64,000 nucleotides of DNA, from positions 3,415,623-3,479,622 of the forward strand of contig NZ_VMSB01000001.1 in NCBI RefSeq assembly GCF_009858245.1, read 5' to 3'. The stretch is from Ornithinibacter aureus. Its GTDB lineage: Bacteria > Actinomycetota > Actinomycetes > Actinomycetales > Dermatophilaceae. This document shows, piece after piece, positions 8,495 to 16,766 of the stretch. The stretch's first letter is position 1. Each line of letters begins with the position of its first letter. Made by a program: the position numbers and the translations under genes. A model generated the notes under the pieces. That model worked only from the letters and a program-made list of their open reading frames with translations, was not told the DNA's origin and searched no databases.

Positions 8495-9208
8495 GCGGGG
8501 ATGGGGACGCACGTGGGTTCCGGTGGCGCCGATGAGGGTGCGGCAGGAGCGTCGACAGTGTCCACGAGGTGGCACTCTATCGCCCGGGCGGGGCGTCGCC
8601 GACGGGGTGGGGCGGGGGCGACGTGCGCCGCCCGTGAGGCGCTAGGGTCGCGGTGACGAACCCTGGAAAGGACCCGTACCCGATGCCGAGGACACCCCGC
8701 ACGTGGACCGTGCGACCCGGGACCGCCGAGGACGCCTCGGCGCTGCAAGAGCCCTTCCACGTCGTGTTCGCTCACGATCGGGGCGAGGAGCACCACTCCT
8801 GGAAGTTCGATGCCAACCCCGCTGGCCCACCCGTGCTCGCTGTCGCCGAGGACGACGGGCGGCTCGTGGGGCAGTACGCCCTGTGGCCGGTCCGGCTGGC
8901 GGTCGGGTCGGAGGTGCTTCTCGGCGCGCAGTCGCTCGACACGATGACCCATCCCGACTACCGCGGGCAGGGCATGTTCACCACGCTGGCCAAGGAGGCG
9001 ATGACCTTCGCCGCCGACCGTGGCGTCGAGGTCCTGTTCGGCTTCCCGAACAGCGCCAGCTACCCGGGCTTCGTCACCAAGCTCGACTGGGACCACACCG
9101 GTGACGTCCCGCACCATTCCCGGGTGCTGCGGCCGTCCGCGCACCCGCGGGTACCCGGCTGGGCCGGGCGCGCGGCCGACCTGGCCGCGCGGCTCATCCC
9201 CTCGGGGG

Positions 9209-9212
9209 CTAG
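9209..9212 (+). repeat. Target-site duplication CTAG (left)
   Basis: CTAG abuts the left end of the IS5-family element; the matching copy is at 11501-11504. A CTAG target is usual for some IS5-family groups. Confidence 0.8.
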
Positions 9213-10085
9213 GGCGTGTCTCCATAAGGTGAGCGTGGTTGTCGGGGATTGTTGGCGTCATGTCACGAACCCGGGTCCTCACCGACGCCCAGTGGGCGTT
9301 GATCTCACCGTTGATGCCGTCCTCGGATGGCAAGCAGGGCAAGCCTTTTCGTGATCACCGGCAGGTGGTCGAGGGGATCATCTACCGGTACCGCACCGGA
9401 ATCGCGTGGCGTGACCTGCCAGCGGAGTTCGGGCCGTGGCAGACGGTGTGGAAGCGGCACCGGCGCCTTGCCGGGGACGGCACCTGGGACCGGGTCCTTG
9501 CCGCGTTGCTGGCCGGCGCGAACGCTGCCGGGCTGATCGACTGGGAGGTCAGCGTGGACTCCACCGTCACCCGCGCTCATCAGCACGGCACGAACCTGCC
9601 CCGAGCTGCGCAGGTCACAGGGGGACCTACCGAACTACAAGAATCTGGGCGAGGAGCCGCCTGACCACGCCGTCGGCCGCTCCCGCGGTGGCTTGTCGAC
9701 CAAGATCCACCAGCTGTGCGACGGCCACGGCCGGCCGCTGGTCATCCTGCTGGGACCGGGGCAGGGCAGCGACTCGCGGATGTTCCCGCACCTGCTGGAC
9801 GCTCTACGCGTCCCCCGGCACGGCCGCGGACGTCCCCGCACCACCCCCGATGCGGTGCTGGGCGACAAGGCGTACTCCAGCCGCGGACACCGCGCTCTGC
9901 CGCGCCGGCGGGGCATCACCGCAGTCATCGCCGAACCCGAGGACCAGAAGGCCAACCGCAAACGCCGCGGCGCCAAGGGCGGCAGACCCCCGGCGTTCGA
10001 CGAGCAGCGGTACAAGAACCGCAACGTCGTCGAACGTAGCTTCAACACCTTCAAGCAGTGGCGGGCCCTGGCCACCCGCTACGAC

Positions 10086-10321
10086 TGTGAGGATGGACGA
10101 GTGCCGCCCCGGGTCGTGGTCTGGCCCGCGTTACGACTGGCCTTGGGTGCCTTGAGTTTGATCTGTCGACCGCGCGCCCGGGGCGGTGCTTGCTGCCGTC
10201 CGGTCGACCAGGCGTGTCTCTATAGGGGCCTTGCCAGTAACAGGGCACCATCACAGTCCTGACCGCCTGAGCCGACCGGACGACGGCTATCCGTTCCCAA
10301 GCAGTCAGGAGACGAACGACC
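10086..10321 (+). ncRNA. Candidate IS110 bridge RNA region
   Basis: In IS110-group elements the non-coding end upstream of the transposase encodes a bridge RNA with target- and donor-binding loops. This stretch has no gene and two suggestive matches. TACGACTG at 10132-10139 repeats the left insertion junction (10080-10087), preceded in both by CCCGC. ATAGGGGC at about 10221-10228 repeats the right end of the element (11413-11420). The RNA itself and its fold are inferred. Confidence 0.45.
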
Positions 10322-11407
10322 GTGCCAAGCATGCCCTCAACCACGCCACCCGACTCCGCCGAGGTGGTGCTGGGTGTCGATACACACAAGGACGCCCACG
10401 TCGCCGCGGTCCTCACCACGTTGGGTGTCCTGCTGGCCACCAGCACGTTCCCGACCACCGCCGCGGGCTACCGTGAGCTGCTGGCGTGGGCCCGCGGGTT
10501 TGGGCCCCTGCACCGGGCCGGGGTCGAGTGCACCGGCTCCTACGGCGCCGCCCTGACGCGTTACCTGCGCGCTGAGAAGATCACCGTGATCGAGGTCAAC
10601 CGCGGCGACCGCAGCGAGCGGCGCCGGCGTGGCAAGACCGACACCCTCGACGCCGAAACCGCGGCACGGGCGGTGCTGTCCGGGCGCGCCACCGCGATCG
10701 CCAAGGCCGGTGACGGGCAGGTCGAGATGCTGCGAATGTTCAAGCTGGCCAAGGCATCCGCGGTCAAGTCCCGTAGCCAGGCCATCAACCAGCTCAAGGC
10801 CGTCCTGGTCCGCGCCGACCCCGCCCTGCGCGAGTCAATGACAGGGCTGAGCAACCCCAAGCTGTTCCGCCGATGCGCCGAGCTGACCGTCTCGGCCGCC
10901 AGCGACTGCGCCACCGCGGCCGCGCTGACCCTGCGGCTCCTGGCCCGTCGCATCCTGACCCTGACCGACGAGATCAACGAGCTCGAAGACCAGATCACCA
11001 CGGCCGTGCAGGCCCGCGCGCCGCGGCTGCTGCGCCGGTACGGCGTCGGACCGGACACCGCCGCCGCGCTGCTGCTCACCGCCGGGGACAACCCCGAACG
11101 CCTGCGCAGCGAAGGCTCCTTCGCCGCGCTCTGCGGGGTCAGCCCGATCCAGGCATCCTCGGGAAAGACCCATCGACGCCGACTGAACACAGGAGGCGAC
11201 CGCCAAGCAAACTCCGCCCTCTACACGATCACCATCGCCTGCCTGCGCTGGGACACACGCACCCAGCAGTACGTCCACCGCCGCATCGCCGAAGGCAAGA
11301 CCCGCCGCGAAGCGATCCGCTGCCTCAAGCGCTACATCAGCCGCGAGCTCTACCGCGACATCACCGCAACGCCGGACCCATCCTCACGAGCCAGCTCGGC
11401 CGCTTGA
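10322..11407 (+). CDS. IS110-family transposase (DEDD recombinase)
   Basis: Complete 361-residue transposase with the two-part IS110 layout. The N-terminal RuvC-like domain has GVDTHKDAHVA, the ECTGSYG glutamate and the paired aspartates in RGKTDTLDAETAAR. A helical linker follows, then the C-terminal IS116/IS110/IS902 domain with YGVGPDTAAALLL, FAALCGVSPIQASSGKT (which should hold the nucleophilic serine) and NTGGDRQANSALYTI. The GTG at 10322 is the longest start; the ATG at 10331 is an alternative. The gene is intact, so the element may still be mobile. In this family the enzyme works with a bridge RNA that reads target and donor. Confidence 0.92.
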   Translation: MPSMPSTTPPDSAEVVLGVDTHKDAHVAAVLTTLGVLLATSTFPTTAAGYRELLAWARGFGPLHRAGVECTGSYGAALTRYLRAEKITVIEVNRGDRSERRRRGKTDTLDAETAARAVLSGRATAIAKAGDGQVEMLRMFKLAKASAVKSRSQAINQLKAVLVRADPALRESMTGLSNPKLFRRCAELTVSAASDCATAAALTLRLLARRILTLTDEINELEDQITTAVQARAPRLLRRYGVGPDTAAALLLTAGDNPERLRSEGSFAALCGVSPIQASSGKTHRRRLNTGGDRQANSALYTITIACLRWDTRTQQYVHRRIAEGKTRREAIRCLKRYISRELYRDITATPDPSSRASSAA

Positions 11408-11500
11408 CATCCATAGGGGCATCAAGCTCGCCCTGACCTACCGAGCCGGCGCGCTCCTCCGCGCCGTCCTCATCTGGCTTGACGCGTTAGGAGACACGCC

Positions 11501-11504
11501 CTAG
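11501..11504 (+). repeat. Target-site duplication CTAG (right)
   Basis: Partner of the CTAG at 9209-9212. Its last three bases serve as the stop codon of the IS5 transposase. Confidence 0.8.
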
Positions 11505-11994
11505 TGGCGGTGCCCGGGTGGGCCAAGCCGACCCCGAGGCCTTGGCGGCCCTCCACGCCGAGCACGGGGCCACCCAGGGGTGCCGGGTCGACCGCACGGT
11601 GGAGTACCTCACCTGGCGCCTCGCGCCGGGGTTCGGGAAGGCCTACGAGTGGATCGTCGTCGGCGACGGCGACGGCCCCGACGCCATCGCGGTGTGGGGG
11701 CGCGACCTGGCGGCCGACCGGGCTGTGCTCACCGAGCTCGTCGGGAGCACTCCGCACGCCATGTCGGTGGCCCTGGCCGGTGTCATAGCACGCGCGGCCG
11801 AGGAGGGGCGCAGCGAACTGGTCGCCACGACCCACCACACCGCGGTCGACCCGCTGCTGCGCCGTGCGGGGTTCATCTCGCGCGGCGCGCTGCCCCTCAT
11901 TGTCCGCAAGCTGACGACCCGCGTCATCCCGGGCAACGTCCACCGCCACGATGCGTGGGCGGTCTTCGGCAGCGACCTGGACACCTACTGACTC

Positions 11995-12996
11995 ATGAGT
12001 CGCGCACTGCTGATCCCCACCCCCGACGGCTCCGGGCAGATGGCGCACCCGGACGTCGTGTACGTGCCCGGAGGGTTCGCCGGGTTCCCTTACCTGATGG
12101 CCTGCACCCCCTACCCGTTCGGCGTGGACCGGTTCGAGAACCCCTGCCTGCGCGTGTCCGACGACGGCGTGCGGTGGCAGCCGCTCCCGGGAGCACCCGA
12201 CCCGGTCGTCCCGGCGCCCACCGACCCGTCGCGCCACTGGTCGGACACCGACCTCTCCCTCGTCGACGGCGTCCTGCACCTGGTCTTCCGGGGGTGCGTG
12301 CGCGGGGCGCAGGACGCGCAGCTCCTCGTCACCAAGAGCCGGGATGGCATCGAGTGGACCGAGCCCACGGTGTTCCACGAGGGCCATCGGATCGTGTCCC
12401 CCGCCTTGGTCCACCACGAGGGCCGGTGGTCCATGTGGCACGTCGAGGCCGACTCGAACCCCGGCGACCAGGGGTCGAGGCTGGTGCGCACGCAGGGGCC
12501 GGAGCTCATCTCGCTCCGGGAGCCGACGACATGTCCGATCGACATCCCCGGTCACCGCCTGTGGCACGTCGACGTCGTGGCCACGGACCTGGGCTGGGAG
12601 GCCCTGTGCGCGGCATACCCGGAGCGCGCGAACGCGTCGCGGTGCGCCCTCTTCCACGCCGTGAGCGCGGACGGTCTGTCCTTCCGACTCAGCCAACGGC
12701 GTCCGGTGCTCCGTCCCCGCGCCGGCACATGGAGCTCACGGGTGATCTACCGGGCGACCTTGGTGAAGTCCTCGTCCGGCTACCGCGTCTGGTACTCCGG
12801 GGGGTCATGGGCGAAGCGCTGGGGCGTGGGGCTCGCGGAGGGCCCCATCGGGGCGCTCCGACCCGTGCCCGACGTTCCCGGAGGACCTCGCGGCGACACC
12901 CTGCTGGAAGGTCTGCGGGGCAGGCTCACCTACATGGCGATCTACCGCACGCCCGCGCCGGTGAAGCGGGCCCTGCGCGCCGTGCTGCCGGGGTGA
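11995..12996 (+). CDS. Beta-propeller glycosidase-like protein (cassette B)
   Basis: Soluble-looking 333-residue protein without signal peptide. Sequence spacing (HPDVVYVPGGFAGFPYLMACTPYPF, RFENPCLRVSDDGVRW, HWSDTDLSLVDGVLHLVFRG, SRDGIEWTEPTVFHEG, IVSPALVHHEGRWSMWHVEA, YRATLVKSSSGYRVWYSG) is that of five-bladed beta-propeller glycoside hydrolases (GH43/GH32/GH68-like), with acidic residues at blade starts, but I cannot place it in a family or confirm catalytic residues. It starts three bases after the GNAT stop and both are plus-strand, unlike the rest of cassette B, so the two probably form a pair acting on the cassette's polymer. It might also be a non-catalytic lectin-like protein. Confidence 0.6.
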   Translation: MSRALLIPTPDGSGQMAHPDVVYVPGGFAGFPYLMACTPYPFGVDRFENPCLRVSDDGVRWQPLPGAPDPVVPAPTDPSRHWSDTDLSLVDGVLHLVFRGCVRGAQDAQLLVTKSRDGIEWTEPTVFHEGHRIVSPALVHHEGRWSMWHVEADSNPGDQGSRLVRTQGPELISLREPTTCPIDIPGHRLWHVDVVATDLGWEALCAAYPERANASRCALFHAVSADGLSFRLSQRRPVLRPRAGTWSSRVIYRATLVKSSSGYRVWYSGGSWAKRWGVGLAEGPIGALRPVPDVPGGPRGDTLLEGLRGRLTYMAIYRTPAPVKRALRAVLPG

Positions 12997-13006
12997 GGGA
13001 CCGGCC

Positions 13007-14500
13007 TCAGGCCGACGGGTGCGGGGTGCGGCGCCGCCGAGGGACGAGGCGCAGGTCCTTGCGGGATAGGGTCCACCAGACCAGGCAGAACAGCAGGGCG
13101 ATCAGGGGCTCTGCCAGGACCGGGACCCCCAGCGCCCGCTCCGCGACGAACAGGCCGATGAGCAGGACCAGCCCGAGGGCCGCCCGGCCGAGCAGGAGCC
13201 CCCACCGGTGCCCGCCGATCCGCCACTCAGTCACGAGCGGCACCAGGGCGCCCACGAGGGTACCCGCGAGGTAGCCGATGGCGATGCCGACGATGCCGAG
13301 CGAGGGGATGACGAATACCCACACGAGGGCCCCGACAGCGAGGCCGATCAGGCTGGCCCCGCTGGACAGTTGCATGAGGTTCTTGCTCCGGGTCGCCAGC
13401 GCGTTGACGCTGGCCGTCGCGATGTTGCTCGCGAGGATGGCGAGCAGGAGCAGGGGGAAAACGAGGGTCTCGGCGTCGAACTGCGGGCCCCACAGGCTCA
13501 TGACCAGCCTCGAGCACAGGATCATCGACCCGAGGACGGTCACCATCGCCAGCACCAGCACCCGCGTGGCCTGGTCGGTCTGGGTACGGAAGAGGGCCTT
13601 GTCCCCGCGCCCCCACTCCTCGGCCAGCGCAGGGAAGAGGACCAGGCTCAGCGAGACGGCGAGCAGCGACGCTGGCGTGGCGGTGGTCATCGCGGCCGCG
13701 AACTGACCGGCCTCGGCGGCGTCGAGGTTCTTGGCGACGATCATGCTGATCTGCAGGAAGCCCGAGCTCGCGACCGAGCCGGCCACTCCGAGCAGCACTA
13801 CTTGGTCGAGCTCGCTGCGCAGGCCGGCCGGCAGGGTCGCCCCGCGGTCCACGCCTCGGGGCAGGCCACCGAGCGTATAGGCGGCATAGGACAGGGCGAG
13901 TGCACTCAGCAGAGCCGGGCCCCGGACTCCCAGCAGGAGCAGGGCGACCAGCACGGCCAGCCCTATCGCGGCACACCCGATGTCCCAGAGGGTCGCCCGC
14001 GCCACCTGACCCGTGCCGTACTGGACGCCGCGCGTGAAGGTGTACCCGGCATACGCCGCCGTGAACGCCGAGACAGCCCAGGCCTCGGGCCACAGGCCGT
14101 TGCCGACGGTCGCCCAGAGGGGAAAGGCCAGCAGCGAGAGCACGATCCCCGACTGGAGAGCGCGCCGGCGGAAGTGGGCCGTGACCGCGTGCAACTCGAC
14201 GGTGTCCTGCGCCCCCCGGGCCCGGGCGATGTACTTCGAGGCGGCGCTGCCGGTCGTCGTAGGCCAGAGGAGCGCGAGGATTGTCCCCATTGACATTGCC
14301 GCCGCCACCGTGCCCAGCACGACCTTCCCTGCGACCTGGCCGATGAGCCAGCTCGTCGCGAACCGCAGGCCGCCTTGGGCCAACAACCCGGCCATCGACA
14401 GCGCTCCCCGCTGCGCGATCGTCCCCTGGGTTGTGGACTCCAGCCCCAGCGGGCGCAGGTGGGGGACCAGCCGGGCGAGCCGGCCGCGGAAGCCGCTCAC
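13007..14500 (-). CDS. Polysaccharide flippase, Wzx/MATE-like (cassette B)
   Basis: Integral membrane protein of 497 residues with about 12-14 hydrophobic helices. It shares order and motifs with the flippase of cassette A (GALSMAGLLAQGGLRFATSW, ALLWPT, TTATPASLLAVSLSLVLFP, EEWGRGDKALFRTQTDQATR) but is only moderately similar overall. The GTG at 14500 overlaps the preceding glycosyltransferase stop as GTGA and gives a normal flippase N-terminus; longer in-frame starts read antisense through that gene. Expected role: moving lipid-linked repeat units of cassette B across the membrane. Confidence 0.86.
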   Translation of the reverse strand: MSGFRGRLARLVPHLRPLGLESTTQGTIAQRGALSMAGLLAQGGLRFATSWLIGQVAGKVVLGTVAAAMSMGTILALLWPTTTGSAASKYIARARGAQDTVELHAVTAHFRRRALQSGIVLSLLAFPLWATVGNGLWPEAWAVSAFTAAYAGYTFTRGVQYGTGQVARATLWDIGCAAIGLAVLVALLLLGVRGPALLSALALSYAAYTLGGLPRGVDRGATLPAGLRSELDQVVLLGVAGSVASSGFLQISMIVAKNLDAAEAGQFAAAMTTATPASLLAVSLSLVLFPALAEEWGRGDKALFRTQTDQATRVLVLAMVTVLGSMILCSRLVMSLWGPQFDAETLVFPLLLLAILASNIATASVNALATRSKNLMQLSSGASLIGLAVGALVWVFVIPSLGIVGIAIGYLAGTLVGALVPLVTEWRIGGHRWGLLLGRAALGLVLLIGLFVAERALGVPVLAEPLIALLFCLVWWTLSRKDLRLVPRRRRTPHPSA

Positions 14501-15495
14501 CGGTCGGCCTGGCGCTCGGCCACGATGGCGGCGTACAGGGCGGCGACGGTGTCGACGGCCTGCTCGACTCCGTGCTCGTCGCGTACCCACGCGCGGCCGA
14601 CGGCGGGGTCGTGGGACGCGCCTCCGGCGAGCGCCATGGCTGCCTCGGCCACCGCGGCCGGGCTCCCGCCCACGACGGGCGGCGGGGTGCCGGCCAGCCC
14701 GGCATAGAGCGGGAGCCCCGTCGGCAGGAGCAACGGAGCCCCAGTGCCCATCGCCTCCAGCTCGCTTGCCGAGAGGATGCCGGCCGCCTGGCCGACGACG
14801 GCCGTGGACCCGGCGAGCCAGGCGAGGAACTCGGTGTGTCCCCCGCGCGGCACGAGCTTCACCCCGGCCTCCCGCGCCGCGTCGGCGCCCGGGCCCCAGT
14901 CGAGACCGAGTACCTCGGCGCGCTCCCCGAGTGCGGCGACGAGGCGCCGGGCGGTGTCCAGCTGTCCGTCCAAGCCCTTGGCTGCCTCCCACCGCGAGGC
15001 GAAGACGATGCGGGGCTGGGCGGTGTCGGGTGACCACTGCGGCAGGTCGTCGACCGACACGGGCACGGGGAGGTAGCTGGCGTCCTCTCGGTGCGGCAGG
15101 ACGTGCTCGGCGAGGTCAGGTGTGGAGTAGAGCACCGCCTCGGCCTCCGCCAGGGCCCGGCGCACCGAGGGGCCGAGCGTGGGATCGTACTGCGTGGTGC
15201 GCACGTCGGTGCCGTGGCAGTGAAGCACGTAGCGCGGGGCAGCGCGGCGGCTGTGCGCCACCGTCGTCGCCGAGTGCACGTGCACAACGTCGTGGCGCTG
15301 GGCGGCGACGGCGAGGCGGCCCAGCCAGGTGGCGCCGAGCACGGCCCGCTGCACACCGGCCACCGGCCCCGCCCAGTCCGTGCGGGTGCTCGCGAGGGGC
15401 ATGTGGTCCCACGGCAGCCCCCGGGCCCGGGCCGTGGCGACGAGGTGGGCCGCGGTCCGGGCCGCATCCCCCACGTGCACGGCGCACGTCGTCAT
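14497..15495 (-). CDS. Glycosyltransferase family 4-like (cassette B)
   Basis: Compact 332-residue GT-B glycosyltransferase. It starts MTTCAVHVGDAARTAAHLV, has HDVVHVHSATTVAHS and YVLHCHGTDVR in the acceptor domain, a long loop with LYSTPDLAEHVL, the linker RIVFASRWEAAKGLDG, and a donor site where SASELEAMGTGAPLLLP takes the place of the usual E-x7-E. ATGA overlap with the upstream gene and GTGA overlap with the flippase show tight translational coupling. Sugar specificity is unknown. Confidence 0.83.
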   Translation of the reverse strand: MTTCAVHVGDAARTAAHLVATARARGLPWDHMPLASTRTDWAGPVAGVQRAVLGATWLGRLAVAAQRHDVVHVHSATTVAHSRRAAPRYVLHCHGTDVRTTQYDPTLGPSVRRALAEAEAVLYSTPDLAEHVLPHREDASYLPVPVSVDDLPQWSPDTAQPRIVFASRWEAAKGLDGQLDTARRLVAALGERAEVLGLDWGPGADAAREAGVKLVPRGGHTEFLAWLAGSTAVVGQAAGILSASELEAMGTGAPLLLPTGLPLYAGLAGTPPPVVGGSPAAVAEAAMALAGGASHDPAVGRAWVRDEHGVEQAVDTVAALYAAIVAERQADR

Positions 15496-16640
15496 CCGCC
15501 CGCCGCCAGGAGTGAGGTGACGACGGCGGAGGCCACGGCCTCGTCCTGCTCGCTCGACAGCTCACGGGCGTGGTCGTGCGAGGCCTGCTTCCCGGCGCGC
15601 ACGGCGTCGGCGTCCAGGGTGGACAGGGCGCGGACGAACGACGCCAAGTCGAAGTCGTCGGCGACGACACCGAGGTCGTGCTGCCGCACGAGACGCGCCA
15701 TCTCCGGGGCCGGGCCCACAGCGTGGGCGAGCCGGGCTTGGACGAAGTCGAAGAACTTGTTGGGGAGGGCGTACTCCGCGTTGATGTTGATCGGCGGCAT
15801 GCAGAAGGCCCCGACGTCGTACCGGTTCAGCGTGGCCGGCAGGTCACCCGGGGCGACGGGGTCGTGGATCGTCACGCGGCCCGAGCGGGCCGCCAGGGTC
15901 TCCAGCTCGCGCAGGTAGCGGCCACCGTCCCCGGCCCGCACGAGGTAGAGGTCGAGGGTGATGTGCGGGAGTTCCTGGGTGGCCGCGACCAGCATCTCGA
16001 GGTTGCGCCCGGGGATCGCGCCCCCGCTGTGCACCAGGCGCAGCCGGCCCTCCTCCACCTGAGTGGGCGCGAGGTCACGCCAGGGGCCGGCGTTGCGGAC
16101 GATCGACGGGCGTGCGATGCCGTAGCGCTCGGCGTACCGCTCGGCCAGCGGCTCGCACACCGTCGTGACCGCGGATGACCGCGGCAGGTACACCCGGCAG
16201 AGGTGGTCCATGAGCGGCGCCACGAGAAGGCGCCAGGTGCGCACGTGCGAGAACTCCTCCGCGGCCCACTCGTGCATGTCACCCCACACCGGTGCCCCGT
16301 CGGCCACGTCGTGGGCCAGGGGGAGGGCACGCGCGTCGTTGGCGACGACGAGGTCGAAGCGGCGCCCCTCCAACAGCTTGAGCGCGCGGCGGATGCCGGG
16401 AGCGTCCAGCTCTGCGGACTCCAGGCGTCGGGCGGCCAGCTTCGCGACGCCGAGCGGGGTGCGCGGCAGCGAGTCCAGGCCGTCCTCGACGCGCAGGTGG
16501 TGGCTGGCGTGGGGCGGGGGCTCGCCGTAACCGACCGTCGTGACCTCTCCGTGCCGGGCGAGGACCTCGACCTGCCGCAGCACCCGGGCGTCCCGGGTGA
16601 TCGGTGACAGCGAGACGGAGAGGATCTGGGGGCGGCTCAC
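15492..16640 (-). CDS. Glycosyltransferase family 4-like (first gene of cassette B)
   Basis: Predicted 382-residue glycosyltransferase. N-terminal motif ILSVSLSPITRDARVLRQV, then LVVANDARALPLAHDV and WGDMHEWAAEEFSHV (the EHE-like acceptor region), RPSIVRNAGPW, RLVHSGGAIPGRNLE at the domain junction and a donor site near YALPNKFFDFVQARLA. The GTG at 16640 is chosen because protein-like sequence starts there and a TAGACT box lies eight bases upstream; the frame further upstream runs antisense through the acyl-CoA dehydrogenase. It is the promoter-proximal gene of the minus-strand part of cassette B. Confidence 0.83.
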   Translation of the reverse strand: MSRPQILSVSLSPITRDARVLRQVEVLARHGEVTTVGYGEPPPHASHHLRVEDGLDSLPRTPLGVAKLAARRLESAELDAPGIRRALKLLEGRRFDLVVANDARALPLAHDVADGAPVWGDMHEWAAEEFSHVRTWRLLVAPLMDHLCRVYLPRSSAVTTVCEPLAERYAERYGIARPSIVRNAGPWRDLAPTQVEEGRLRLVHSGGAIPGRNLEMLVAATQELPHITLDLYLVRAGDGGRYLRELETLAARSGRVTIHDPVAPGDLPATLNRYDVGAFCMPPININAEYALPNKFFDFVQARLAHAVGPAPEMARLVRQHDLGVVADDFDLASFVRALSTLDADAVRAGKQASHDHARELSSEQDEAVASAVVTSLLAAGG

Positions 16641-16648
16641 GACGGGGG

Positions 16649-16654
16649 AGTCTA
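16649..16654 (-). promoter_or_regulatory. -10 box TAGACT of cassette B
   Basis: TAGACT on the minus strand, eight bases before the GTG at 16640; fits leaderless or nearly leaderless transcription. Confidence 0.4.
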
Positions 16655-16753
16655 CGGGGGCGCCTGACCTGCACCGTCGTGACGCCCGGGCACCGCGGTG
16701 GCGTCCTCCGCGTTCTGCGGGACGGGACCGCCGACGACCGGTGATACCACCAG

Positions 16754-16759
16754 TAACAT
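16754..16759 (+). promoter_or_regulatory. -10 box TAACAT of acyl-CoA dehydrogenase (right copy)
   Basis: Same box and spacing as at 4780-4785, seven bases before the ATG at 16767, but with a different upstream sequence in the -35 region. Confidence 0.45.
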
Positions 16760-16766
16760 GGGCGCC

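Larger units (their letters stand above)
10086..11423 (+). mobile_element. IS110-family insertion sequence (ends approximate)
   Basis: About 1338 bp inserted in the IS5 transposase between the codons for ATRYD and KLALTYRAG; the limits are inferred by restoring that frame and may be off by a few bases. As is usual for IS110, there are no clear terminal inverted repeats. It has a left non-coding end of about 236 bp, a single transposase gene and a very short right end containing ccataggggc. Confidence 0.75.
9213..11500 (+). mobile_element. IS5-family insertion sequence, interrupted by IS110-family element
   Basis: The ends are perfect 11-bp inverted repeats, GGCGTGTCTCC at 9213-9223 and GGAGACACGCC at 11490-11500, flanked by CTAG duplications. 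It carries a two-frame DDE transposase of the IS427-like type. Without the inserted IS110-like DNA (about 1.34 kb) the element would be about 950 bp, the normal size for this group. It lies in the GNAT gene. Confidence 0.9.
9260..11504 (+). pseudogene. IS5-family transposase (two frames, interrupted)
   Basis: DDE transposase for cut-and-paste movement. The first frame (9260-9664) begins MSRTRVLTDAQWALI and holds the first aspartate in VSVDSTVTRAHQH. The second frame, one base ahead, continues with PPDHAVGRSRGG, TKIHQLCDGHGRPL, the second aspartate in VLGDKAYSS and the glutamate in NVVERSFNTFKQWR, as expected for IS427-group elements that join the two parts by programmed frameshifting. After ATRYD (10085) the reading is broken by the IS110-family element; the missing C-terminus, KLALTYRAGALLRAVLIWL, resumes at 11424. 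The TAG stop at 11502-11504 is not part of the element but is supplied by the CTAG target. Inactive in this copy. Confidence 0.85.
8683..11991 (+). pseudogene. GNAT-family acetyltransferase split by an IS element
   Basis: Acyl-CoA N- or O-acetyltransferase-like protein, probably modifying a sugar of the cassette B polymer. The 5' part is 8683-9212 and the 3' part 11505-11991; removing the IS and one CTAG restores one open frame of 338 codons (…LIPSGA-SGGARVGQ…), so the insertion is simple and recent. The N-half has the GNAT acetyl-CoA motif around TMTHPDYRGQGMFTTLAKEA and FGFPNSASYPGF. I favour the ATG at 8683, with GGAAAGG eleven bases upstream, over the GTG at 8653. As it stands the product would stop soon after the junction. 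Its stop is three bases before the next gene, so expression of that gene may also be affected. Confidence 0.85.
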
